From positions 1 through 64,000 of the forward strand of contig JAQUWF010000005.1 in assembly GCA_028692975.1 (NCBI GenBank): a stretch of 64,000 nt of DNA. The letters are read 5' to 3'. Of the stretch, positions 7,831-16,071 are shown in pieces. The stretch comes from Lachnospiraceae bacterium. Its GTDB lineage: Bacteria > Bacillota > Clostridia > Lachnospirales > Lachnospiraceae. The notes under the pieces are model-generated. The model saw only the letters and a program-made list of their open reading frames with translations. It had not been told where the DNA came from and did not search any database. Position numbers and translations under genes: made by a program. How positions within the stretch are numbered: position 1 is the first letter of the stretch; each line of letters starts with the position of its first letter.

Positions 7831-10446
7831 TTAATGCTGATGCTTGATCAGGCCAAACGCCTTTGAAAGTTCCATTACCACAATAGGAATCAGAGAAAGG
7901 CCAAAGCCCCTCAGATACATGGTAGGCGTAAGAGCCACAAGTCCAAAGGCAATGCGAACCGGAGTAAACAGCACAAGCGCAACCAATGCAAGAGAAATCA
8001 GGCAAGCCCAGTTGAGTTTATGGTTTTTAAACGGCCCGATTTTAAACAGTGAATGCTCGGAACGCATATTGTACGCCTGAATAACCTGAGAAGTCGCAAG
8101 TACCATGAAAGCCATGGTCTGCCCGCCTGCCAGTGACCCCATTGCTCCTTCACCCATACGGAAACCGACCAGTGTCAAAACAGCAAACATGAGTCCCTGC
8201 AACACCACACGGATTCCTAAGCCATGGGCAAAAATGCCCTCATTTTTCGGCTTTGGTCTGCGTTCCATAATGTCGGATTCAACCGGCTCCATGCCAAGGG
8301 CAATGGCTGGGAGACTGTCGGTGACTAAGTTGATCCACAGAAGCTGCATGGAAAGCAGTGGTGTTTTATGCCACAGCAGCATGGCGACAAACACAGTGAT
8401 AACCTCGCCGATATTAGTACCCAGGAGGAAACCAACTACCTTCTTGATGTTGGCATATATGCCACGGCCTTCCTTAACAGCTTCAACAATGGTGGCAAAG
8501 TTATCGTCAGTAAGTGTCATGTCGGCAGCACCCTTTGCCACATCGGTTCCCGTAATACCCATAGCGCAGCCAATGTCGGCGGCCTTCAGTGCCGGGGCAT
8601 CGTTTACGCCGTCACCAGTCATGGAAACCACCTGATCCTTGCGCTGCCATGCCTTGACAATGCGGATTTTATTTTCCGGTGAGACACGCGCATAGACCGA
8701 AATATGTTCCACACGTTCGTCTAATTCGGTATCTGTCATAGCATCCAGGTCTGCGCCGGTAATGGCCAGATCACCAGATTGAAGAATTCCCAGCTCTTTC
8801 GCAATAGCCGAGGCGGTGACTACATGGTCGCCGGTAATCATAATCGGCTTAATGCCAGCCTTACGGCAAGTGGCAACGGCTGCTTTTGCTTCGGGACGAG
8901 GCGGATCGATCATGCCCACAAGTCCCATAAAGGTTAATCCATTCTCCAGTTCATCTGAGGTAGGCTTCTGTGGGATTTTTCCTATTTCCTTATATGCAAT
9001 GGCCAAAACGCGCAGGGCATCTGAACTCATTTCCTCCGTCACTTTTTTCGCGGTTTCCAAGTCGCCCTCTACGCAGCGCGGCGCCATCATATCAAAAGCG
9101 CCTTTCACAATGACGATGTTTTTGCCGTCCATACGGTTGACTGTTGTCATCAGCTTGCGGTCGGAATCAAATGGAATTTCCGCAAGACGAGGATAGTCCT
9201 TATTCAAATCATCCTTTGGCATTCCATTTTTGTGTGCTGCCAGAACAATAGCCGTTTCTGTCGGATCGCCAATGTGCTGCTCCTCTTTTCCGTTGAACAC
9301 CACCGAACCATCGCAGCACAGCGTTCCGTATCGGAGCAGTTTTTGAACCTCGTCAGTGTTCTGCGTATTGATTTCTTCCAGATCTGCATCGCCGTCCAAA
9401 TATGCCTTTACAAGGGTCATGCGGTTCTGTGTCAGGGTTCCGGTTTTATCGGAGCATATAATCGATGCGCTGCCCAGGGTTTCCACCGCAGGTAAGCGGC
9501 GAATCAAGGCATTGCGCTTTACCATACGCTGCACGCCGATAGACAAAACGATGGTCACAATGGCAGGAAGCCCTTCTGGTATCGCGGAAACAGCCAACGA
9601 AACCGCCGTCATAAAGATTTCCATGACCGGAATTCCATTAGAAAGACCAACGATAAAAATAACTGCACAGGCTGCCAGTGCTACGATTCCAAGATATTTG
9701 CCCATCTGCGCCAATTTCTTTTGTAAAGGGGTCTGGGTTTCGCTCTCACCGTCCAAAAGGCTTGCGATTTTACCCATCTCTGTGTCCATTCCGGTAGCAG
9801 AGACAACAGCCGTGGCTGTACCGTAGGTAACGGAGCAGCCCGAAAACGCCATATTGCTGCGGTCACCCAGAGGCGCTTTTTCCGCAACAGACGCTTCCGC
9901 ATCCTTTTCAGAGGGAACAGATTCGCCCGTCAGTGCGGATTCCTCACTTTTCAGACTGACACTGCGAAGCAGCCTTGCATCCGCGGGAATAAAGTCACCT
10001 GATTCCAGACGAATAATATCGCCCGGTACCAGTTCAGCGGCATCAATCACTTTTTCTTCGCCGTCACGCAAAACCCTTGCATGAGGGGCTGACATACTTT
10101 TCAGCGCATCCAGTGCTTTTTCAGCCTTGCTTTCCTGCATCATGCCCATGACTGCATTGAGTATAACAATCAGCAGAATGAGCACCGGCTCAAAAAATTC
10201 TTTTGGATCGCCCTCCACACAGGCCACCGCAAAGGATATAATAGCGGCAGCGATTAGAATTAATATCATGACATCTTTGAACTGGTCGAAAAACCGTTGG
10301 ACATTGGTTTTCCTTTTCTTTTCCCGCAGTTTATTGGGACCGTGCTTTTGAAGCCGTTCAGATACCTGCTCTGAGGTAAGTCCGCTTTCCATATTCGAGG
10401 AAAGTTCCCTGAGAACTGCTTCCCTCTCTTCTTTGTAATACAACAT
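7831..10446 (-). CDS. Calcium-transporting P-type ATPase (P2A, SERCA-like)
   Basis: This 871-residue P-type ATPase exports Ca2+ in its family. Visible motifs are TGES (about 173-176) in the actuator, PEGLPA (290-295) in membrane helix 4, the phosphorylation site CSDKTGTLT with Asp333, MTGDGVNDAPALKAADIG in the hinge, and NLVTDSLPA in helix 6. The Glu of PEGLPA and the Asn/Asp of helix 6 are those used for calcium binding in SERCA-type pumps. The open frame runs on to 10683, but GGAGG lies seven bases before the ATG at 10446, so the extra 79 codons are not coding. Upstream lies the composite operator also found before the radical SAM gene at 14048. Confidence 0.92.
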   Translation of the reverse strand: MLYYKEEREAVLRELSSNMESGLTSEQVSERLQKHGPNKLREKKRKTNVQRFFDQFKDVMILILIAAAIISFAVACVEGDPKEFFEPVLILLIVILNAVMGMMQESKAEKALDALKSMSAPHARVLRDGEEKVIDAAELVPGDIIRLESGDFIPADARLLRSVSLKSEESALTGESVPSEKDAEASVAEKAPLGDRSNMAFSGCSVTYGTATAVVSATGMDTEMGKIASLLDGESETQTPLQKKLAQMGKYLGIVALAACAVIFIVGLSNGIPVMEIFMTAVSLAVSAIPEGLPAIVTIVLSIGVQRMVKRNALIRRLPAVETLGSASIICSDKTGTLTQNRMTLVKAYLDGDADLEEINTQNTDEVQKLLRYGTLCCDGSVVFNGKEEQHIGDPTETAIVLAAHKNGMPKDDLNKDYPRLAEIPFDSDRKLMTTVNRMDGKNIVIVKGAFDMMAPRCVEGDLETAKKVTEEMSSDALRVLAIAYKEIGKIPQKPTSDELENGLTFMGLVGMIDPPRPEAKAAVATCRKAGIKPIMITGDHVVTASAIAKELGILQSGDLAITGADLDAMTDTELDERVEHISVYARVSPENKIRIVKAWQRKDQVVSMTGDGVNDAPALKAADIGCAMGITGTDVAKGAADMTLTDDNFATIVEAVKEGRGIYANIKKVVGFLLGTNIGEVITVFVAMLLWHKTPLLSMQLLWINLVTDSLPAIALGMEPVESDIMERRPKPKNEGIFAHGLGIRVVLQGLMFAVLTLVGFRMGEGAMGSLAGGQTMAFMVLATSQVIQAYNMRSEHSLFKIGPFKNHKLNWACLISLALVALVLFTPVRIAFGLVALTPTMYLRGFGLSLIPIVVMELSKAFGLIKHQH

Positions 10447-10552
10447 ATGTATTCCTCCATTTCTTGACCATGGCCCAATTTTAGCAAACTCCGCAGCAAG
10501 TTGCATTGGACAAAAAAGGAACCTGTTACATTTTGCTACGCTATCGCTTATG

Positions 10553-10587
10553 TGTAACCTTTTGGGACACTTTGATGAAATTGTCCC
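10553..10587. promoter_or_regulatory. Composite operator, copy 1 (ATPase / TetR intergenic region)
   Basis: The + strand reads TGTAACC, TTTT, GGGACA, 12 bases, TGTCCC. Copy 2, in the opposite orientation, lies at 13872-13906. The palindrome and the side arm are arranged identically relative to the ATPase and radical SAM genes. It sits between divergent ATPase and TetR genes, so the TetR protein is the prime candidate to bind it. Confidence 0.7.
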
Positions 10588-10608
10588 AATCCGAAAAGTG
10601 GGGGTTTG

Positions 10609-10637
10609 TTGAAGATCGGCAGATTTTATGATAGTAT
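10609..10637 (+). promoter_or_regulatory. Promoter of the TetR gene
   Basis: TTGAAG is followed after 17 bases by TAGTAT, about 30 bases before the TetR start and 22 bases past operator copy 1. Repression by binding at the operator would be possible for both divergent genes. Confidence 0.5.
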
Positions 10638-10670
10638 AAAAGTTAATATACCATTTTGGAGGTGAGCTTT

Positions 10671-11225
10671 CTGGCGGATTCAAACATTACCAAGCGTGCA
10701 CTGTCGGCGGCGCTGAAGGAGCTGATGGAAAGTTGTGCCTTTTCCAAGATCAGCGTGGCAGATATTTGCGAACGGTGCGATATGCATCGCAAAAGTTTTT
10801 ACTATCACTTTAGAGATAAATACGATCTGGTCAACTGGATTTACTACACAGAATTCGTGACAAGAATCCAGCAAAAAGAATATCGGGCAGGATGGGATCT
10901 CCTGGAATACTTGTGCGACTATTTTTATGAAAACAGGGCCTTTTACAGAAAGACCCTGGGCATAGAAGGACAAAATTCATTTTCTGAATATTTTAGAGAT
11001 ATCGTTGTTTCTATTATCTCCGAAGATTTGGAAGAGATTTTTAAAGAGGATGATGCGCAAAACTTTTATGTTGATTTTTATGCCGATGCTTTTGTCTGTG
11101 CGATTAAACGGTGGCTCCTTGATAAAAACTGCATTCCCTCCGCCCAGTTTTCCCATCTTTTGAAAAAATGTCTGCTGGGCGCATCAGATAAGATTGTTCG
11201 TGATTTTTCCGAAGAAATGAATTAA
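10671..11225 (+). CDS. TetR/AcrR-family regulator (DhaS-like)
   Basis: This regulator has about 184 residues. The N-terminal helix-turn-helix reads KISVADICERCDMHRKSFYYHFRDK in sequence order (residues about 22-46; key feature the conserved SFYYHF), and a TetR-type ligand domain follows. Homologous regulators begin ADSxITKxALxxALKxLM, which matches the segment after a CTG codon at 10671. GGAGG lies eight bases before that CTG, while the alternative TTG at 10656 and GTG at 10662 overlap the ribosome site, so a rare CTG start is likely. The stop overlaps the convergent MATE stop by four bases. It probably controls the ATPase and the radical SAM gene through the shared operator. Confidence 0.85.
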   Translation: MADSNITKRALSAALKELMESCAFSKISVADICERCDMHRKSFYYHFRDKYDLVNWIYYTEFVTRIQQKEYRAGWDLLEYLCDYFYENRAFYRKTLGIEGQNSFSEYFRDIVVSIISEDLEEIFKEDDAQNFYVDFYADAFVCAIKRWLLDKNCIPSAQFSHLLKKCLLGASDKIVRDFSEEMN

Positions 11226-12547
11226 GTATATGTCTTCGCATTCTTTCTACTGATTCCCCAGAATAGTAGTCCTATGACTGACACTAACAATTCTGTTGCA
11301 GGGAATGCACACCACACACCATATACTTCTCCAATAACTGATAATATAAATGCCATTGGGATAATAACAACAAATCCACGAAGCACTGAAATAATATGTG
11401 CCGGTCTTGGATACGCAGTTGACGTAAAGTACATGGAAATAATAATATTGAACCCAGCGAACGGGCAGGCAACAAAATACAGCCGCAGGCCTTCTGTCGC
11501 AATCTGCTGTAAAACAGGGTTTTGCTCGCTGTTAAATACAGCGGTTATTTGCGGTGCGCACATAAATATGCCAGTATAAATTATAGCCGAAAAAGCCAGC
11601 ATAGTAACCAGCGCATATCGAAGAATCGCTTTTACATGTCCTTGTTCTCCCAGCCCATAATTCTTGCTTATAATCGGCTGAATCCCTTGTGCAATGCCTG
11701 TGTAGATAGCGATAATGACAAGGGATAAGTTGGCGATCACACCATAGGCCGCAACACCCACATTGCCAGCCAGCCGCAGGATAATACTATTAAACACAAT
11801 CATCACGATACCGGAGGATACTTCGGTTATCAGTGAAGGAACTCCACTTGACAGAATTCCTGCCGTCCGTTTTCTTTCCATTTTGCACTTTGTAAAATGG
11901 AATCCATTCTTTTTACGGATAAAATGCGGTGTAAGAATCAGTATGCTGATGATGGGCGCCAGGCCTGTTGCAAGCACGGCACCAAATATCCCCATCCCCA
12001 AGGGAAACATAAACACCCAGTCCAATAAAACATTAGAAAGGCTTCCCCCAATCATTGCCGCCATAGAAAGCTGCGGTGCTCCGTCATTGCGCACAAAACA
12101 CAGCAAGACATTATTGATTAAAAACGCAGGCGCAAATAAAAGTATCACGAACAAATAGGTATTGGACATTTCAAGAACACTGTCTTTTGCACCAAATAAA
12201 GAGAGAATGTCTTTCGAAAAGAAAAGTCCAAGCAAAACAAAAAACAGACCGAAGCAGGCCGCAATGAAAACAGAATTGGAAAAGGTACGATTTGCGGCAG
12301 CATCGTCACGTCGGATTTTTTGAATAGAATATTTTGTGCCTCCGCCCATTCCAATCATCAAACCACTTCCATGAATGAAACTGTATATAGGTATTGCCAG
12401 ATTCAGAGCCGTCAGGCCATTTGTACCGAGACTCTTTGAAACAAAAAAGGTATCCGCAAGAATATAACAAGACAGACCCAGCATACCAAGCACATTTAGA
12501 GATGCATACTTGGCAAAATCCCTTAAGCAATTTGATTTCATCATCAT
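11222..12547 (-). CDS. MATE-family multidrug/sodium antiporter
   Basis: This is a 441-residue polytopic membrane protein with about twelve helices in two halves. Family features include LGLSCYILADTFFVSKSLGTNG in sequence order near the N-terminus (key part ADTFFVSKSLG) and repeated Pro/Gly-rich helix ends. MATE pumps expel cationic drugs or metabolites using Na+ or H+ gradients. The frame is open to 12601, but GGAGGG lies five bases before three consecutive ATG codons at 12547, so the first of these is the likely start. A consensus promoter and a structured leader lie upstream. It converges on the TetR gene with a four-base overlap. Confidence 0.88.
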   Translation of the reverse strand: MMMKSNCLRDFAKYASLNVLGMLGLSCYILADTFFVSKSLGTNGLTALNLAIPIYSFIHGSGLMIGMGGGTKYSIQKIRRDDAAANRTFSNSVFIAACFGLFFVLLGLFFSKDILSLFGAKDSVLEMSNTYLFVILLFAPAFLINNVLLCFVRNDGAPQLSMAAMIGGSLSNVLLDWVFMFPLGMGIFGAVLATGLAPIISILILTPHFIRKKNGFHFTKCKMERKRTAGILSSGVPSLITEVSSGIVMIVFNSIILRLAGNVGVAAYGVIANLSLVIIAIYTGIAQGIQPIISKNYGLGEQGHVKAILRYALVTMLAFSAIIYTGIFMCAPQITAVFNSEQNPVLQQIATEGLRLYFVACPFAGFNIIISMYFTSTAYPRPAHIISVLRGFVVIIPMAFILSVIGEVYGVWCAFPATELLVSVIGLLFWGISRKNAKTYT

Positions 12548-12667
12548 AATTTCCCTCCTAATAAAAGAGCAAAAAAATAAGCGCCAACTTCGTATCTTCA
12601 TGGCCTAACGATACGAGATTAACACTTTTAGTTTGCCCGGCGGCAAACAACTTTCTTGCTTTTTTGC

Positions 12668-12696
12668 ATTGTAACATATGACCTCTCACTTGTCAA
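12668..12696 (-). promoter_or_regulatory. Consensus promoter of the MATE gene with structured leader
   Basis: TTGACA, 17 bases, TACAAT on the minus strand. The leader of about 115 bases then carries the hairpins GTTTGCC/GGGCAAAC and CGTATC/GATACG and a T run before the Shine-Dalgarno sequence. An 18-codon open frame in phase with the pump (from 12601) lies in this leader but has no obvious ribosome site. Confidence 0.7.
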
Positions 12697-12790
12697 TCCG
12701 CCTATTTCTTTATGTGCGAACGGTCATATTCTAAAACGCAAAAGTAATGCACTCTATTCCAAAAGAAACAGAGCGCATTTTTTAATGTCT

Positions 12791-13801
12791 TTACTTTTTC
12801 ATTGCCCTTTGCAGAATATCCGCCAGCGGATTCTGCAAAATGTTCAGCTCCGGCTCCCTTCGTATGCCCTGATGCGTGCGCAGACTGCCGTCTGGATCAA
12901 ATCCTACCATACATACACCGTCAGAAATAATTTCATCAATCATCATGACATCCCGCTTCATGTCCATAAACAATACCGGCTGTTTTTGCCCGCTGCGTAC
13001 AGAAAGAATGTAGGCATAAACCTCCTGCTGCGTCTCGGCAGAGCAGGTGACATCGGCCATTAAAAACGCAAATAGCGGGCGGGGCGATAAAGCGTCAGAC
13101 AGCCATTGTCCGGTTACGATGTTCTTCCGATCCTCTTCGGTATATCGCAGATAAACTGCATACAGCAGCCTTGCACTTCGCAGGGTTTTGCAGGTTTCCT
13201 GGATATCCGCATCCGCATAAACAGCAATCATCGCATTTTTTTCAGATTTCATCTGTTCAATAAAAGAGTCGGTGATCTGATTCCCGCGTAAAAAAAGAAT
13301 AAAGGCACATTCCGGTTGACTTTGCAAAAGAGGAATTACACTTTCGGGGTCACCGGTAACAAATAAAAAATAAGTGTGGATGCCAAGTGCCCTGCCCTGC
13401 TCCATAACCGATGGATAAAAGTCAGGCTCTGCTTTCAGTTTATCATGATTGATGATCAAGGTCAGGGACCATGGGATATTTATATTCCGCTGTGCTTCAA
13501 TTTCCCGTATGATTTTTGCGCCCCGCGTGCAGCTGTTATAGCCTAAATTGATACCAAAGGTAGTCAGCGCCCTCTGGTCAACACTGGTGATGGCGTCTTT
13601 ACATAAAGTATAGTATGCACTTTTTTCATTGCGCAGCATTTTCTGCGCTGTACCAAAAAAATTTTTTTGAAATCTTCCATTCGTGAAGTTCAAGCCCAAA
13701 TCAATGAGATTGCGAATGGTTCGCTCCGGTGATTCCCGGATATCCTTTAATGCTTTATTTACAGCTGTTTCAATCAGCACTCGATTCATATCCTTTTTCA
13801 T
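12791..13801 (-). CDS. Pseudo-radical SAM protein (paralogue of 14048 gene lacking the Fe-S cysteines)
   Basis: This 336-residue protein aligns by eye with the radical SAM protein encoded divergently at 14048. The N-terminal helical regions correspond (SPERTIRNLIDL against DPDKNLPKLLAW). Both have NIPW at almost the same residue (108 and 109). TGDP (149-152) replaces SGGEP, SQPECAFILFLRGNQITD matches AHPECEFLSFTNGTLID, and the ends match (GVCMVGFDPDGSL against GRCYLHINANGDI). The CxxxCxxC cluster that binds the 4Fe-4S iron-sulfur centre is absent: there is no Cys between residues 92 and 164. It therefore cannot cleave S-adenosylmethionine in the usual way. It may be a scaffold, partner or regulator of its active paralogue. 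It starts at an ATG with AAAGGTGAG upstream. Confidence 0.75.
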   Translation of the reverse strand: MKKDMNRVLIETAVNKALKDIRESPERTIRNLIDLGLNFTNGRFQKNFFGTAQKMLRNEKSAYYTLCKDAITSVDQRALTTFGINLGYNSCTRGAKIIREIEAQRNINIPWSLTLIINHDKLKAEPDFYPSVMEQGRALGIHTYFLFVTGDPESVIPLLQSQPECAFILFLRGNQITDSFIEQMKSEKNAMIAVYADADIQETCKTLRSARLLYAVYLRYTEEDRKNIVTGQWLSDALSPRPLFAFLMADVTCSAETQQEVYAYILSVRSGQKQPVLFMDMKRDVMMIDEIISDGVCMVGFDPDGSLRTHQGIRREPELNILQNPLADILQRAMKK

Positions 13802-13871
13802 TTATCAGTCTCACCTTTCCTTATACGCGTACTTATAAAATAAGAATAGCGTACTTGCTTTTAAAAAAATA

Positions 13872-13906
13872 GGGACAAATCACCCAATCTGTCCCAAAAG
13901 GTTACA
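13872..13906. promoter_or_regulatory. Composite operator, copy 2 (radical SAM intergenic region)
   Basis: The + strand reads GGGACA, 12 bases, TGTCCC, AAAA, GGTTACA. This is the exact inverse arrangement of copy 1 at 10553-10587. The shared 17-mer TGTCCCAAAAGGTTACA is identical in both. A further TGTCCC half-site (13947-13952) abuts the -35 box of the radical SAM gene. Confidence 0.7.
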
Positions 13907-13952
13907 GTTTTTTCGTTTGTCGCAAAATTTACCACACCTACGCACCTGTCCC

Positions 13953-13981
13953 ATGACTTTTCTTTTTGCTGCCGATACAAT
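13953..13981 (+). promoter_or_regulatory. Promoter of the radical SAM gene
   Basis: ATGACT is followed after 17 bases by TACAAT, 66 bases before the ATG. On the opposite strand, upstream of the pseudo-radical SAM gene, the octamer GCGTACTT occurs twice in the same orientation (13824-13831 and 13850-13857 approximately), which may be another regulator site. Confidence 0.55.
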
Positions 13982-14047
13982 ACTCACAAACGGCGGATCA
14001 CATCAAAGGGATGCACATCCAGTCGAAAACGAAAGGATAAGAATATT

Positions 14048-15433
14048 ATGAACGAGAAAAACATGAAAGAAAACTTACAAGGCTTTGCAGTTAAAAAGGT
14101 GCTAGACTATTTGGACGGCGACCCGGACAAAAACCTGCCGAAGCTGCTGGCATGGGCAGACAAATTTGACAAAGACAACCTCTTTGCCGGACAGCGCAGG
14201 ATGTTCCATGAGGTTATTGAAAACCCGGACAATAACTGGTATCGGCTAATCAAAAGCCTGTTTACAGACATTGATCCTGCGGTACGCAAGGTTTTCTTTG
14301 AAAACTTTATTGTCAACACCTCCCTGGTCGGTTCTGCCAGACAGAAAAAGGCCAGAGAAGAGCATGGCTGCAACATTCCGTGGGCTATTTTGATGGATCC
14401 CACCTCTGCCTGCAATCTCAAATGTACCGGCTGCTGGGCGGCGGAATACGGCAACAAGTTGAATATGAGCTACGAGACACTCAACAGCATCGTTGAGCAG
14501 GGAAAAGAACTGGGTACCTACATGTATATTTACTCCGGCGGCGAGCCGCTGGTACGCAAGGACGACCTTATTCGACTTTGCGAAGCGCATCCGGAATGTG
14601 AGTTTCTTTCCTTTACAAACGGTACACTCATCGATGAAAAATTTGCAGATGAAATGCTGCGGGTTAAAAACTTCGTTCCCGCTATCAGCATCGAGGGCTT
14701 CGAGGACGCCACCGACTTCCGCCGCGGCGCAGGCACCTACCAGTCAGTTATTCGTGCCATGGAGATTTTGAAAAAGAAAAAACTTCCATTTGGTGCTTCC
14801 TGCTGCTACACCAGTAAGAATGTGGACTCCATCAGTTCAGAAGAATTTATTGATGATCTGATTGCACACGGCGCAAAATTCGCATGGTTCTTCCACTATA
14901 TGCCGGTTGGCAACGAAGCTGTTACCGAACTGCTTCCGGCACCTGAGCAGCGTGAAGTAATGTACCATAAAATCCGTGAATACCGAAGCAGCAAGTCCAT
15001 TTTCACCATCGACTTCCAAAATGACGGTGAGTATGTTGGTGGCTGTATTGCAGGCGGACGCTGCTATTTACATATTAACGCAAACGGTGATATTGAGCCT
15101 TGTGCCTTTATCCATTACTCCGACTCCAATATTCATGATAAAACGCTGCTGGAGGCGTACAAATCTCCACTGTTTATGGCCTACAAGGAGGGACAGCCCT
15201 TTAATGAAAATCTGCTGCGCCCCTGTCCTATGCTGGAAAATCCAGAGTGCCTGCGCAGTATGGTAAACCGTTCCGGCGCACACTCCACTGATATGCAGTC
15301 GCCGGAGAGCGCCGACCATCTGTGTGGAAAATGTGTTTCCTATGCCGAAAACTGGGTGGACACTGCCGACAAGCTGTGGAGCTGCACGCATAACTGCATC
15401 ACCTGCGACGCATGTGATGGCGGAGATAATTAA
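14048..15433 (+). CDS. Radical SAM protein with N-terminal helical domain and Cys-rich (SPASM-like) tail
   Basis: This enzyme has 461 residues. A helical domain of about 105 residues precedes the radical SAM core. The iron-sulfur cluster ligands are C122-x3-C126-x2-C129 (ACNLKCTGCW), and the SAM-binding SGGEP lies at 163-167. The tail carries many cysteines (C333, C339, C352, C393, C401, C426, C429, C446, C450, C453, C456), which suits auxiliary Fe-S clusters as in SPASM enzymes. No peptide substrate gene is visible beside it. Its divergent neighbour is a degenerate copy of itself, and its promoter carries the operator shared with the Ca2+ ATPase. The reaction is unknown. A clean terminator follows. 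Confidence 0.88.
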   Translation: MNEKNMKENLQGFAVKKVLDYLDGDPDKNLPKLLAWADKFDKDNLFAGQRRMFHEVIENPDNNWYRLIKSLFTDIDPAVRKVFFENFIVNTSLVGSARQKKAREEHGCNIPWAILMDPTSACNLKCTGCWAAEYGNKLNMSYETLNSIVEQGKELGTYMYIYSGGEPLVRKDDLIRLCEAHPECEFLSFTNGTLIDEKFADEMLRVKNFVPAISIEGFEDATDFRRGAGTYQSVIRAMEILKKKKLPFGASCCYTSKNVDSISSEEFIDDLIAHGAKFAWFFHYMPVGNEAVTELLPAPEQREVMYHKIREYRSSKSIFTIDFQNDGEYVGGCIAGGRCYLHINANGDIEPCAFIHYSDSNIHDKTLLEAYKSPLFMAYKEGQPFNENLLRPCPMLENPECLRSMVNRSGAHSTDMQSPESADHLCGKCVSYAENWVDTADKLWSCTHNCITCDACDGGDN

Positions 15434-15437
15434 GGAG

Positions 15438-15473
15438 AAAAGCCCTGCCCTTCATTTTAAGGCAGGGCTTTTC
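15438..15473 (+). terminator. Terminator of the radical SAM gene
   Basis: A stem of twelve pairs (AAAAGCCCTGCC with GGCAGGGCTTTT) is followed by TTTTCTTTT just after the stop codon. Confidence 0.85.
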
Positions 15474-15482
15474 TTTTATATA

Positions 15483-15943
15483 CTACTTATGAATATCTGC
15501 CAAGACACTTTCGTTGAGAATTTCCGTTAATTCTTTAATTGTCTTTACAGAATCATCCTGTTTTTTCTGCTCCCGGTCTATGAGGATCGGTGTAATTCCT
15601 ACGTTTCTGGCTCCCTTCACATCGGAGGACATGGAATCGCCTACGTGCAATACCTCCCCTGCCTGGCAGCCGCTTACCTGAAGTGCCTTTTCAAATAATT
15701 CTTTATACGGCTTATAGGCCCTCACCATATCACCAGAAATGATTCCTGCTGGCTTCAAGTCATTGATCCGCATACATTCCTGAACATACTCCACTCCACA
15801 TTCTGACACAACATATAGATCTCTTTATACATTGGTTTGAACTTCGGATAGTTTGTTATGATCTCCATAACCCGCTCCGGCGTATCAGAACTCAGGAAAG
15901 ACAGCCACGCTTCTTCCCGGTTGGTTATACGTTTATTCTGCAT
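15483..15943 (-). pseudogene. Scar joining an Rpn-type nuclease tail to a HAD-hydrolase tail
   Basis: Two out-of-phase fragments overlap here. The upstream one (15755-15943) resembles the C-terminal part of Rpn/PD-(D/E)XK recombination-promoting nucleases (EAWLSFLSSDTPERVMEII, YPKFKPMYKEIY). The downstream one (15483-15809, extending a little further without a start) is the end of a HAD-superfamily phosphatase (YKPYKELFEKAL, HVGDSMSSDVKGARNVGI). The HAD nucleophile domain is missing. The junction is near 15815. The likely history is a deletion that fused two decaying genes, and neither should be active. Confidence 0.65.
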
Positions 15944-16071
15944 GTTGCATTTGAAAATGTCAAGGGTAATCAGGAAGCAACTTATTCCATTACAATTTTT
16001 TATGAAAAATTTGCAGATATTTTTTTAGGTACTATTGGCCCTCACGTATAGTGATAATGTAAGATGATGCT

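Noticed and set aside
10447..10683. N-terminal extension of 79 residues on the P-type ATPase
   Set aside because: It covers the intergenic region with operator copy 1, has no ribosome site and overlaps the TetR start. The ATG at 10446 has ideal Shine-Dalgarno spacing.
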